Positions 44,201 to 51,269 of a stretch of 64,000 nt of DNA are shown here, piece by piece; position 1 is the stretch's first letter; the number at the start of each line of letters is the position of its first letter. A program made the translations under genes and the position numbers. Below the pieces are notes generated by a model. That model searched no databases. It saw only the letters and a list, made by a program, of their open reading frames with translations, and was not told the DNA's origin. Location: the NCBI GenBank assembly GCA_964639205.1, contig CAZXCG010000002.1, forward strand, positions 1-64,000, given 5' to 3'. Origin of the DNA: CAZXCG01 sp964639205 (lineage in GTDB: Bacteria > Bacillota > Clostridia > Oscillospirales > Acutalibacteraceae).

Positions 44201-44806
44201 GAAAACAGCATAGGTGCCGGTGCTGTTGGTTGAGGTGTTGGAGTTGGTTGTAGCAATGCTGTAAATAACCGAACCCTGTGACAAAGCCTTAAGCTTTGCA
44301 ATAACATCCGGATTTGTTGTCTCGCTTGTTCTTACGTTGGGGCCGGCAAGCTGAACTACGCTGTCTGTGGAATCGCCTGCAAAAACCTCGCCGGCGTCGC
44401 CGTAGTCAACAGCTACCAGAGCGTTTTTCTTCAACGCTTCAAGACCTGTTTGCTCGCTGACCGTTGCGCTGCCAACGGTTTCTGAATTCTTTTTGACGGT
44501 GTAGGTTTCGCCGCCCTCGGTTCCGGTGGCAACCGGAACAATCGCGGTGTAGTAATATGTGCCGTCGGCGGAAACATGCGTTATGGTTGCCGACGAGGTT
44601 ATATCACCGCTTGAATTTTCAACAGTAAACGTTGCCTCGTCAGAGCTTTGCCATTCGATTTTATGGGACTTGTAAAGAGCAGACGCAGTAACCGCATTTC
44701 CCGCGTCCTCAGCGCCCGCCGTGAACGGAACCGCGGTGAATACCGAAAGCACCATAATCACGGAAAGCAGAATGGAAAGCGTTCTTTTTGAATAAGCTTT
44801 CATCAA
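38273..44806 (-). CDS. Giant secreted tandem SGNH-hydrolase protein with discoidin and dockerin
   Basis: A 2177-residue exported protein. A signal peptide (residues 1-31) is followed by two copies of a unit of about 950 residues, then an F5/8-type discoidin domain (about 1960-2100) and a type I dockerin (about 2105-2172). Each unit has a laminin-G/sialidase-N-like lectin module, a degenerate SGNH domain, an Ig-like linker and an intact-looking SGNH domain. Active copies have GDSITHG (Ser707, Ser1656), GMND/GTND and HP(N/S)ANGH (His873, His1830). Degenerate copies read GGRDVQG and GGRVVQG, with Arg365/Arg1318 replacing the serine. The lectin opening (LISVSNNTAG, HFHIYITP, GMESRD) resembles CBM40 of sialidases, so sialic-acid or mucin O-acetyl esterase activity is a reasonable guess. 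Confidence 0.85.
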   Translation of the reverse strand: MMKAYSKRTLSILLSVIMVLSVFTAVPFTAGAEDAGNAVTASALYKSHKIEWQSSDEATFTVENSSGDITSSATITHVSADGTYYYTAIVPVATGTEGGETYTVKKNSETVGSATVSEQTGLEALKKNALVAVDYGDAGEVFAGDSTDSVVQLAGPNVRTSETTNPDVIAKLKALSQGSVIYSIATTNSNTSTNSTGTYAVFGSGSFNHFWTGVKSNTFRFSFNNSSTTSTYWGANGAQSGINDGQKHIYAFSTVSGTSTVAASDGANAQSFSGAAKFFSNTEIDRLYLGGLDGTVAGNMRLFCGTIYFALISEEVYTADELAVITALPVDPDAVPDLATGADVKSKTAPSSDVEKNTWAFFGGRDVQGTYAEAGGSRNYVRQFEEAIRWQNNPGSGDATNASSGGYSVNMARFVTNFGATGNDIAKVVGSLDASLAEVNPQTIAYLVGYEDYSKGTEDTVLTAFKENLKSFIEKGLAQRDNTGRVVIQNPYTPADENQAEAAKAYALAVNEVVSALDSTVQPRVLVVNHNRLTSGSAAFASKINESGYLNANGQLEIARELCSAIGLSYSITDSNLSLQLEEGPTVYSDVEVTAVVNSDNTLTFTSDKLTVGDSYTYTVETDSYTLSKTSQYTESGITTAALPQGEEYTLTVTTADGVTQYTVMSGTVAENDKAVKKTAQLDKNQQAIADLMEQKESLTWLFMGDSITHGALWTAGYDSVSQIFEKYIKEELGRTDDVVLNTAVSGATAQSTLNNISGRLTDYSPDVVLIQLGMNDSASNLANFKTQLTQIIDKAQEMGAIVVLRTSTPASSGSSYVTNLATVIQQTREVAATYDNVIFADQFAAFGELTDNASYLNGSSLANYLLLGNAIHPNANGHIVMARTVIESLGFDTYNSAVYNHWYKISKTESTSTLTPSISAAPGKIVLDASELASQYGSDLGYVTLTAADKDGNSFSKTVATASETTVTLSNLENGNYTVSVTAELKATPTSVTFASQQASLSDEMEVTFGVLLSNNIASDLTAGAQIGVLSVSTVAPAGNYTYSLVGENNQNSLFAIDGSVLKIGSQALTDGQTYTIRVRAENGSYSSESDFNIIASAQGLIFREENVEVSTNNGVSLTSKDYASRVMAMDEGTFIIKFTSTSSYAIQSLISVSNNTAGNSNRHFHIYITPAGVIGMESRDNIASGTTNSFTTGAVLNSGSENAIAVKYDKDLQQYKVFANGVLVGTFDGRTSFISNITGLDTVQLGSTMRAGASAYYFGGTIAFAEAYSIPLSDEELIERTAIETAVPNISSGSSISASTMFNSESGNTWVFVGGRVVQGPFSDVGGAKNYVSQFKEYTYDNNPGSADGTNSLTGNPNRERYVINEGQTGRTLADIVEDFDALVTAFDPKAVSYMVGAEDYADDASASALEAFKSNLSAFIEKGLNLRSGTGYVVIQNPYAPADEQLRENAIAYALAVNEVVSALPEDQLARVAVVNHFASTDNASFLSTSLNEDGSLNATGHLSISKQFEAKAIGASSSLTSSNLNLVSVEGPSVYDADAVITATAGQTSLSVALSGVDESTNWNYALTVEGSYTVSCLSGNTAEFKALPAGAEYYLTVCSEDGTTQLTVMQGVIQEGSAAVKYQRELDEQQQQIADLVNGDEPLTWMFMGDSITHGVAMGYGKAYDNIADIFTKYIREDLGRVDDTVINTAVSSATTTSTLARINERLNRYSPDVVSVQLGTNDATLANLIPVATYKANLQSIVDAIEAKGAIAVIRAPIVRLDYNANQPDYVQAAKEVAEENGLIFINQFEETTNLVNSLTYIANGDSLGARADYLFFNSTDNLHPSANGHIYMARMFIDALGLDSLNSAVYNNWYETPMGYESSSIVPQLTVSQNQIELDADALSGAYGQDVAYVFVSAANGSYNFSTSDWVDTDALLQNLPGGTYTVTVQAMLKDTAKTVTFASQNVTIYGTDDVIPADSITATAGSSSVGAGAEMALDDDVNTIWQTDLNGSDRSLHYIILELDGDYGVYAVTYLPSQSDLNGTITKYRIEVSEDGNEWKTVCEGEWSADSALKTASFDTVETKYVKLVSVESYSDSQDVDYSSAAEIRVVGSSAEEQYTLGDVDGNGAVDSADATLVLQRYAEIIDDNYETFVKKAADVDGNNVIDSSDATLILQIYANIISKFPIQQ

Positions 44807-44934
44807 ATTCCTCCTGTCTGATTAAAATTAACTCAAGCCGTCGGCTTGCCTTTAATGGGCGAAGTTTACAGCAGACTGCATGCGCCGCGGGAAGCTTCGG
44901 CTCTTTAAAGCTTAGGCGGAAGCCGTCCCGGCGT

Positions 44935-44984
44935 GAAGCCCCGCCGCCTTAGAGGCGGTGGCCGTCCGCGCTCAGGTTATAATT
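44935..44984 (+). repeat. Fragment E of the 150-bp intergenic repeat
   Basis: It matches the 3' third of copy A: GAA-CCCGCCGCC-TTAGA-GGCGG, then a changed GTCC and GCTCAGGTTATA. It lies in the leader between the SGNH-gene promoter and its start codon, so it would be transcribed. The rest of 44807-45005 shows only weak similarity to the repeat and no gene. Confidence 0.6.
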
Positions 44985-45005
44985 GCGTTAAACTACTCCA
45001 CTTAT

Positions 45006-45034
45006 ATTGTATACATTTATGACAAAGATGTCAA
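45006..45034 (-). promoter_or_regulatory. Promoter of the giant SGNH gene
   Basis: On the minus strand a perfect TTGACA (45029-45034), a 17-bp spacer and TACAAT (45006-45011). The predicted leader is about 190 nt and includes repeat fragment E. Confidence 0.75.
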
Positions 45035-45090
45035 GTAAAAAGCCTTGCTTTTTGTTGTAAATTGTTGCTCTAATTATTTCTAAAAATCAA

Positions 45091-45122
45091 GGTTCGGCAG
45101 CAAAAAAGAATGCTGCCGAACC
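45091..45122 (-). terminator. Terminator of ilvBNC
   Basis: A perfect 12-bp stem GGTTCGGCAGCA/TGCTGCCGAACC, followed on the minus strand by TTGATTTTT. It sits about 80 bp past the ilvC stop. Confidence 0.75.
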
Positions 45123-45201
45123 CTTTGTAAATGTTTCCAAATCGGAGCAGCGCAGCGTAAAGCTCGCTTAAAACGTACCCGCGGAGCGCTTATGCGCAGA
45201 A

Positions 45202-46194
45202 TTACTCCTCGTTCCAGGAATACATCTTGCGAAGCTGCTCGCCCACGGCTTCAAGCTGATGCTCCGCCTTAATTCTCCTTGTAGCGTTGAAGTGCGCTCT
45301 GCCGTTTTTATTTTCGGCAATCCATTTTGAAGCGAAGGTGCCGTCCTGAATTTCGCTGAGAACCTTTTTCATTTCTTTCTTTGTGTCCTCGGTAATGATT
45401 CTCTTGCCTACTTCATAATCGCCGAACTCTGCGGTGTCGGAAATTGAATAACGCATCATCTTAAAGCCGCCCTTGTAAATAAGGTCAACAATGAGCTTCA
45501 TCTCGTGTATGCACTCAAAATATGCGTTTTCGGGAGCATAGCCGGCTTCTACAAGCGTTTCAAAGCCCGCCTGCATCAAAGCCGTAACGCCGCCGCAAAG
45601 GACAGCCTGCTCGCCGAAGAGGTCTGTTTCCGTTTCCGCACGGAAGGTTGTTTCAAGAACCCCGGCGCGGCTTCCGCCGATACCGGCGGCATAAGCAAGA
45701 CCTATATCCTTTGCTCTGCCCGTCGCGTCCTGATGAACGGCAATAAGGCAGGGAACGCCCTTGCCCTCTACATATTCCGAACGAACCGTATGACCCGGAC
45801 CCTTGGGCGCAATCATAAACACGTCTATGTCAGCCGGGGGGACAATCTGCTGAAAGTGAATATTGAAGCCGTGAGCAAACGCCAAGGCCTTGCCGGCGGT
45901 CAAGTGGGGCTCGATGTCCTTCTTGTAAATATCGGCCTGCTTTTCGTCGGGGACAAGAATCATAATAATGTCCGCGGCTTCGGCGGCGTCTGCCGCCGTC
46001 ATTACCTTCAAGCCGGCTTCTTCAGCCTTTGCCCAGCTCTTTGAGCCGCTGTAAAGACCTACGATTACATTTACGCCGCTTTCATGCAGATTGAGCGCAT
46101 GAGCGTGACCCTGACTGCCGTAACCGATTATGGCGACGGTCTTGTCGTTTAAAAGGCTGAGATTACAGTCTGACTGATAATAAATTTTTGCCAT
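45202..46194 (-). CDS. ilvC: Ketol-acid reductoisomerase
   Basis: A 330-residue class I KARI that makes dihydroxy-isovalerate and dihydroxy-methylvalerate in Val/Ile/Leu synthesis. The NAD(P) motif GYGSQGHAH is at 24-32, and the metal-binding helices carry DLFGEQAVLCGG near 190 and the ECIHEMKL region near 226. The ATG at 46194 is chosen for its AAGGAGG site; the longer frame overlaps ilvN. It is the last gene of ilvBNC. Confidence 0.97.
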   Translation of the reverse strand: MAKIYYQSDCNLSLLNDKTVAIIGYGSQGHAHALNLHESGVNVIVGLYSGSKSWAKAEEAGLKVMTAADAAEAADIIMILVPDEKQADIYKKDIEPHLTAGKALAFAHGFNIHFQQIVPPADIDVFMIAPKGPGHTVRSEYVEGKGVPCLIAVHQDATGRAKDIGLAYAAGIGGSRAGVLETTFRAETETDLFGEQAVLCGGVTALMQAGFETLVEAGYAPENAYFECIHEMKLIVDLIYKGGFKMMRYSISDTAEFGDYEVGKRIITEDTKKEMKKVLSEIQDGTFASKWIAENKNGRAHFNATRRIKAEHQLEAVGEQLRKMYSWNEE

Positions 46195-46252
46195 TGTAAT
46201 TTTCCTCCTTACCGCAGTGCGGTATTTAATAAATTTATAGTTAATTCGTGAA

Positions 46253-46741
46253 CTACTTTGTAATACCGGCGCCCTTTTCCATGGCAACGGTGCCGGTTCT
46301 TACAATTTCACGGATACCATAAGGCTTTAATAAATTGAGCAGAGTGGCTGTGTTTTCCGCCGTTCCGCTGAATTCAAGCGAAACCGACGTATTCGCCGCG
46401 TCGATTATCTTTGCGCCGCAAAGCTCGGCTATTTTGACAATTTCGAATTGCTTTGAGGCATGGCAGTGAACCTTTATAAGCGAGAGCTCACGGCTGACAT
46501 ATTCGCCCTGAACCAGACGTTTTACTTTTATTACGGGAATCAGCTTGTTGAGCTGTTTTTCAAGCTGCTCGACAACATACTCGTCGCCGTTTGCAACGAC
46601 AGTAATGCGTGAAACGGTCGGATCGCCCGTTACGCCCACGGCAAGGGAATCGATGTTAAACGCTCTTCTGGAAAATAGCCCCGAAATTTTAGAAAGCACA
46701 CCCGCGTGATTTTCAACCAAAATTGACAGTGTATATTGCAT
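46253..46741 (-). CDS. ilvN: Acetolactate synthase small (regulatory) subunit
   Basis: A 162-residue regulatory subunit with an N-terminal ACT domain (YTLSILVENHAGVLSKISGLF, residues 3-75) that normally binds valine for feedback inhibition, plus the C-terminal ALS_ss_C domain. It starts 17 bp after ilvB with GGAGGT 6 nt upstream. The longer upstream frame runs into the ilvB end and is rejected. Confidence 0.96.
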   Translation of the reverse strand: MQYTLSILVENHAGVLSKISGLFSRRAFNIDSLAVGVTGDPTVSRITVVANGDEYVVEQLEKQLNKLIPVIKVKRLVQGEYVSRELSLIKVHCHASKQFEIVKIAELCGAKIIDAANTSVSLEFSGTAENTATLLNLLKPYGIREIVRTGTVAMEKGAGITK

Positions 46742-46758
46742 AACGCACCTCCGTCTGC

Positions 46759-48378
46759 TTAAATGGACGGCGTTGCCGGATGAACATTGCACACCAAAAT
46801 AAACGGCTTGTCCGACCTGAGCATTTCGGCGGCGGCGGCGCACGCCTGTTCATTGGAATTTGCCTCGGCGGCGTCGATTCCGTATGCCTCGGCTATCGTA
46901 AGAAAATCCGGCTTTTCACAGAGAGTTGTCGCCGAATATCGCCCGTTATACAGCCTGTCCTGAAGCTCGCGAACCATACCCAAGCGGTTGTTGCGCATTA
47001 TTATTATTTTGATGTTTAAATTATTCTGCACAAGCGTTCCGAGCTCGTTCATATTCATCTGAAAGCTCCCGTCGCCGCAAACCGCTATTACCTCGCGCGA
47101 CGGTCTTGCAAGCTTTGCTCCGATTGCCGCCGGCACAGAGTAGCCCATTGTACCCATACCTCCGGTAGTCAGAAAACGCCCTTCGCGAATTTTAAAATTA
47201 TTGGCGCACCATATTTGATTTTGACCTACATCGGCAACCAGAATAGCCTTGCTGCGCACCATACCGCTCAAACTTGCGATAAACGAGCGCGGCTCCACAA
47301 AGCCTTCAAACTGCTTGGGCTCGCGTGTTATGCCCTTCCACTCGCGTATCTGCGCGCTCCAGCGCGGATTCACACGGTAACCGCCCAAAGCCTCGCTCAG
47401 CTTGACGATTACGTTGCGCATATCTCCTACTATGGGTACCGTGGCGCGCACGTTTTTTCCGATTTCGGCGGGGTCTATATCTATATGTATTATTTTTGAT
47501 TTTGAAGCGATTTGATCCGGAGCAGCCACCGCTCTGTCGCCCAGTCTTGCGCCGCATACTATAATTAAGTCGCTTATATGCAGAGCGCGGTTTGCCGCCG
47601 CCTTGCCATGAGTACCGAGCATACCGAGATAATTCTCGTTCTCCGTGGGAAGCACGCCTATGCCCATCATGGTTGAAACAACCGGAATACCTGTGGCGTT
47701 GACAAGCTCCGCCAGCTTAAGCTTCATTCCCGAGCTTAACACGCCCCCGCCCGCGACAATAAGCGGACGACCGCTTTCCTTTATGAGCTGCGAGGCGCGT
47801 TTAATTTGAACCGCGTGTCCCTGAGTATTGGGCTTGTAGCCTATTATATTGACCTTGTCGGGATAAACAAAATCTTTAATTTCCTTTTGCTGAACATCAA
47901 TCGGAACGTCGATGAGAACCGGACCGGGACGCCCCGTTGCGGCAATATGAAACGCTTCCCTGAAAACACGCGGCAAATCCTCCGTTTTATTAACAAGGTA
48001 GCTGTGCTTAACAAACGGCTCGCAGGCGCCGGTTATATCCGCTTCCTGAAAAACGTCGCGCCCCAGAAGATCGCTGCGCACCTGCCCGGTAATTGCAATA
48101 ACGGGAATCGAGTCGGTATATGCCGTTGCAATTCCGGTTATAAGATTTGTAGCGCCGGGGCCCGAGGTGGCAACGCAGACGCCCGGCTTTGAACACGCGC
48201 GCGCATATCCGCTGGCAGCGTGAACCGAGTTCTGCTCCTGCCTTACAAGAATATGCTTTATGTCTGAATTCAAAAGCATATCGTAAAACGGACAGATGGC
48301 GGCTCCCGGATAACCGAAAATAACAGACACACCCTCCGCTTCAAGGCATTTTACCATAATTTCTGCGCCGCTTACCAT
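46759..48378 (-). CDS. ilvB: Acetolactate synthase large (catalytic) subunit
   Basis: A 539-residue thiamine-diphosphate enzyme that condenses pyruvate with pyruvate or 2-ketobutyrate. The catalytic Glu lies in VRQEQNSVHAASGYAR near residue 46. The ThDP motif begins GDGSFQMNMNELGTL near 425 and reaches MRNNRLGMVR. The central FAD-like region is also present. It is the first gene of ilvBNC. The leader is only about 80 nt, with no T-box or leader-peptide attenuator recognised. Confidence 0.96.
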   Translation of the reverse strand: MVSGAEIMVKCLEAEGVSVIFGYPGAAICPFYDMLLNSDIKHILVRQEQNSVHAASGYARACSKPGVCVATSGPGATNLITGIATAYTDSIPVIAITGQVRSDLLGRDVFQEADITGACEPFVKHSYLVNKTEDLPRVFREAFHIAATGRPGPVLIDVPIDVQQKEIKDFVYPDKVNIIGYKPNTQGHAVQIKRASQLIKESGRPLIVAGGGVLSSGMKLKLAELVNATGIPVVSTMMGIGVLPTENENYLGMLGTHGKAAANRALHISDLIIVCGARLGDRAVAAPDQIASKSKIIHIDIDPAEIGKNVRATVPIVGDMRNVIVKLSEALGGYRVNPRWSAQIREWKGITREPKQFEGFVEPRSFIASLSGMVRSKAILVADVGQNQIWCANNFKIREGRFLTTGGMGTMGYSVPAAIGAKLARPSREVIAVCGDGSFQMNMNELGTLVQNNLNIKIIIMRNNRLGMVRELQDRLYNGRYSATTLCEKPDFLTIAEAYGIDAAEANSNEQACAAAAEMLRSDKPFILVCNVHPATPSI

Positions 48379-48464
48379 AAAATAAAACGCTCCCGTTTAA
48401 ATATTAAAAGCCGATTTAATCCGCTTTGCATAACGAGCAAGGCTTCTCGCCCCGGGTTACGGTA

Positions 48465-48493
48465 AGTATAGCACATTTATTTAAAAATGTAAA
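48465..48493 (-). promoter_or_regulatory. Promoter of ilvBNC
   Basis: On the minus strand TTTACA (48488-48493), a 17-bp spacer and TATACT (48465-48470), back-to-back with the PPTase promoter 50 bp away. Confidence 0.75.
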
Positions 48494-48542
48494 GCGGTGC
48501 GGCCGTAAGTTTTAATTTTTGACCGCCGTTTTCAGCCGCAAG

Positions 48543-48571
48543 TTGACATCTCGGCTTCTTTAATGTATACT
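48543..48571 (+). promoter_or_regulatory. Promoter of the PPTase gene
   Basis: A perfect TTGACA (48543-48548), a 17-bp spacer and TATACT (48566-48571). The expected start is near 48578. Confidence 0.82.
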
Positions 48572-48603
48572 CTTTTGTAAAATAACGTTTTTAATGGCAT
48601 ATC

Positions 48604-48627
48604 GGGCGGCTGACTGCCGCCCTTTTT
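48604..48627 (+). terminator. Terminator-like hairpin in the PPTase leader
   Basis: A perfect 7-bp GC stem GGGCGGC/GCCGCCC with a 5-nt loop and a following TTTTT. It lies between the promoter (48543-48571) and the start codon at 48639, about 26 nt after the predicted transcript start. This is the geometry of an attenuator. No competing antiterminator or ligand domain is visible in so short a leader. Confidence 0.55.
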
Positions 48628-48638
48628 ACGGGGGGATA

Positions 48639-49196
48639 ATGTTGCTGTATCTGAAAACTGTTAAAAATTTTGCTTCTCTCCCCTTAAACGCGCGTTACCG
48701 CGCTCAGCATGACGCGGGCGTCAGGCTGCTCAGCCGCGCCGTACTCTTTGAATACGGAATAAAAATTTCGCTCAGCGATATTGCCGCAAACGAACACGGT
48801 AAGCCCTATTTTATCAAAGCGGCGGATATACATTTCAGTATCTCTCACAGCGGCGAATACGCAGCGGTGCTTTTAAGCAAATATCCCTGCGGAGTGGATA
48901 TTGAACGCGTCAAGCGTGTTAAGCCCGCGCTCATTCCGCGCTACTGCACCGATTACGAGCAGGAGCTTATTAAAAAGAGCGGCGGTCTCCGGCACAGCGC
49001 CGCAGCGCTCTGGACGCTTAAAGAAAGTTACGTAAAAGCAATCGGCAGGGGCGCCGGATTCGGGTTTAAAAACATAGAATTCAAGACCCTCGGCGATAAA
49101 CCCAAGGCAAACCGACCGGGAATATTTGAAACCGCCGTATACGGCGACGCGGTAATTTCAAGCTGCATTTTAACAGACAACAAGCCCCGTGTTTGA
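48639..49196 (+). CDS. 4'-phosphopantetheinyl transferase (Sfp type)
   Basis: A 185-residue enzyme transferring phosphopantetheine from CoA to carrier proteins. It has HFSISHSGEYAAV near residue 80, the metal motif GVDIERVK near 100 and WTLKESYVKAIG near 140. The ATG at 48639 has a GGGGGA site 3-8 nt upstream; the in-frame ATG at 48594 lies before the leader hairpin and has no site. No polyketide or peptide synthetase is nearby, so acyl carrier protein activation is the default role. Confidence 0.9.
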   Translation: MLLYLKTVKNFASLPLNARYRAQHDAGVRLLSRAVLFEYGIKISLSDIAANEHGKPYFIKAADIHFSISHSGEYAAVLLSKYPCGVDIERVKRVKPALIPRYCTDYEQELIKKSGGLRHSAAALWTLKESYVKAIGRGAGFGFKNIEFKTLGDKPKANRPGIFETAVYGDAVISSCILTDNKPRV

Positions 49197-49277
49197 TTTA
49201 ATTTAACAGCGTAAATTTCCAATGCGGTTAAAGCCTGAAATTTCACCGCCGCAATTTACTTTGAGAATTTCAAAATA

Positions 49278-49306
49278 TTGCCTTTTCCCCACGGTTATGG
49301 TAAAAT
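49278..49306 (+). promoter_or_regulatory. Promoter of typA
   Basis: TTGCCT (49278-49283), a 17-bp spacer and an extended -10 TGG-TAAAAT (49301-49306). The leader is about 140 nt and holds no structure I recognise. Confidence 0.6.
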
Positions 49307-49451
49307 AATATTTTGCAGATAATAACGCCGGTCAGTAATGCCTGTGATATGCGGTCATAAGACTTTAGTCCGGGAATGCTGCTCCGCTTCAAATATGCGC
49401 AACGGGATTGAATGCTAACGGTACCGAATAATTAAAAAGGACGGATTAAGA

Positions 49452-51269
49452 ATGGCAAAACAGGAGAATTTACGCAACATAGCCATTATAGCTCATGTTG
49501 ATCATGGGAAAACCACCTTGGTTGACCAGCTTTTAAAGCAAAGCGGTATTTTCCGCTCAAACGAATCGGTTGCCGAAAGAGTTATGGACAGCAACGATTT
49601 GGAACGTGAACGCGGAATCACAATACTTTCCAAAAACACCGCCGTTATGTATAATAACGTTAAAATAAATATTGTAGACACGCCGGGTCACGCCGATTTC
49701 GGGGGCGAGGTTGAGCGTATTCTGATGATGGTTGACGGAGTGCTTCTTCTTGTAGACGCGTTTGAAGGCTGTATGCCTCAAACAAGATTTGTGCTGAAAA
49801 AAGCTCTCGGCTTAGGCAAAAAGCCTCTTGTAGTTGTTAACAAAATCGACCGTCCGGGCGCTCGGCCGGAGGAGGTAATCGACGAAGTGCTCGACCTGTT
49901 TATTGAGCTCGGAGCCGACGAAGACCAGCTTGAATTCCCCGTTGTATATGCTTCTGCCCGCGACGGTTACGCAAGCCTTGACCCTCACGTTAGGGGAGAA
50001 GATATGAAGCCGCTGTTTGAAAAAATCATAACCGAAATCCCCGCCCCCGAGGGAGACCCCGAAGCAGGGCTTCAGCTTTTGTTTTCCAACATAGATTATG
50101 ATGATTATATAGGCAGAATAGGCGTCGGCAGAGTGGAACGCGGCACGGTCAGAATCGGTCAGCAGGCGGTTTTATGCCGTCACGACGGCTCTGCAAAAAA
50201 CGTAAAAATCGCGAAGCTTTATCAATTTGAGGGCTTAAAGCGCGTTGAGTGTGAATCGGCAAGCGTAGGCGATATTGTATGCGTAAGCGGCATTTCCGAC
50301 CTTAATATAGGTGAAACAGCCTGCTCGCCGGAATGCATTGAACCTTTACCTTTTGTTAAAATAGACGAGCCTACCGTTTCAATGAATTTTATGGTAAACA
50401 ACAGCCCGTTTGCGGGCAGAGAAGGCAAGTTTGTTACCTCGCGCAACATACGCGACCGCCTTTTTAAAGAGGTGGAAACAAACGTAGCGATGCGCGTTGC
50501 CGAAACCGACAGCGCCGACACCTTTAAGGTTTCCGGCAGAGGCGAGCTTCATCTTTCAATTCTCATTGAAACCATGCGCCGCCAAAACTACGAATTTCAG
50601 GTATCGCGCCCGCAGGTAATTACAAAGGTCATAGACGGGGTTCTCTGCGAGCCTATGGAATATCTTATGATTGAGGTCGCGCAGGACTATGTGGGCACAG
50701 TTATGGAAAAGCTCGGCTCAAGAAAGGCTGAGTTAATTAACATGGGCGCTCGCGACGGCGGCTCTACCCACATTGAATTCCGTATTCCGTCGCGCGGTCT
50801 TATGGGCTACCGCTCGGAATTTCTGACCGATACCAACGGAAACGGAATTATAAATCACGTATTCGACGGCTACGAGCCGTATAAGGGCGAGATTGTTACC
50901 CGCCGCCAGGGGTCTCTAATAGCTCACGAAACAGGCGAAACCGTTGCTTACGGACTTTTTCAGGCTCAGGAAAGAGGCAGGCTGTTTGTGGGGCCCGGAG
51001 TTGAGGTTTATGAGGGTATGATAGTAGGTGCAAGTCCCAAGTCTGAGGATATTACCGTGAACGTATGCAAAAAGAAACATATCACAAACACTCGCGCCGC
51101 AGGCTCCGACGACGCGCTCAAGCTGACTCCGCCGAGCGTGCTTTCACTTGAACAGTGCCTCGAATTTATTGCGGAAGACGAGCTTGTGGAGGTCACGCCA
51201 AAATCAATACGTATGCGCAAGAAAATTTTATCAAAAGAACTCAGAATGAAGAAAGCTTTCAAAAAATAA
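49452..51269 (+). CDS. typA: Ribosome-binding translational GTPase TypA/BipA
   Basis: A 605-residue EF-G-like GTPase acting on the ribosome under stress and in 50S assembly. G1 HVDHGKTTLVDQLL is near residue 15, the switch I effector is RERGITILSKN, G3 is DTPGHADFGGEVER, and G4 is NKIDRPGA. The BipA C-terminal domain follows (SRGLMGYRSEFLTDTNGNG). The stop TAA overlaps the ATG of the exonuclease gene (TAATG), so the two are coupled. Confidence 0.96.
   Translation: MAKQENLRNIAIIAHVDHGKTTLVDQLLKQSGIFRSNESVAERVMDSNDLERERGITILSKNTAVMYNNVKINIVDTPGHADFGGEVERILMMVDGVLLLVDAFEGCMPQTRFVLKKALGLGKKPLVVVNKIDRPGARPEEVIDEVLDLFIELGADEDQLEFPVVYASARDGYASLDPHVRGEDMKPLFEKIITEIPAPEGDPEAGLQLLFSNIDYDDYIGRIGVGRVERGTVRIGQQAVLCRHDGSAKNVKIAKLYQFEGLKRVECESASVGDIVCVSGISDLNIGETACSPECIEPLPFVKIDEPTVSMNFMVNNSPFAGREGKFVTSRNIRDRLFKEVETNVAMRVAETDSADTFKVSGRGELHLSILIETMRRQNYEFQVSRPQVITKVIDGVLCEPMEYLMIEVAQDYVGTVMEKLGSRKAELINMGARDGGSTHIEFRIPSRGLMGYRSEFLTDTNGNGIINHVFDGYEPYKGEIVTRRQGSLIAHETGETVAYGLFQAQERGRLFVGPGVEVYEGMIVGASPKSEDITVNVCKKKHITNTRAAGSDDALKLTPPSVLSLEQCLEFIAEDELVEVTPKSIRMRKKILSKELRMKKAFKK

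Noticed and set aside
48379..48464. T-box or leader-peptide attenuator for ilvBNC
   Set aside because: The leader is about 80 nt, with no specifier loop, no T-box sequence, no run of Leu/Val/Ile codons and no terminator hairpin.
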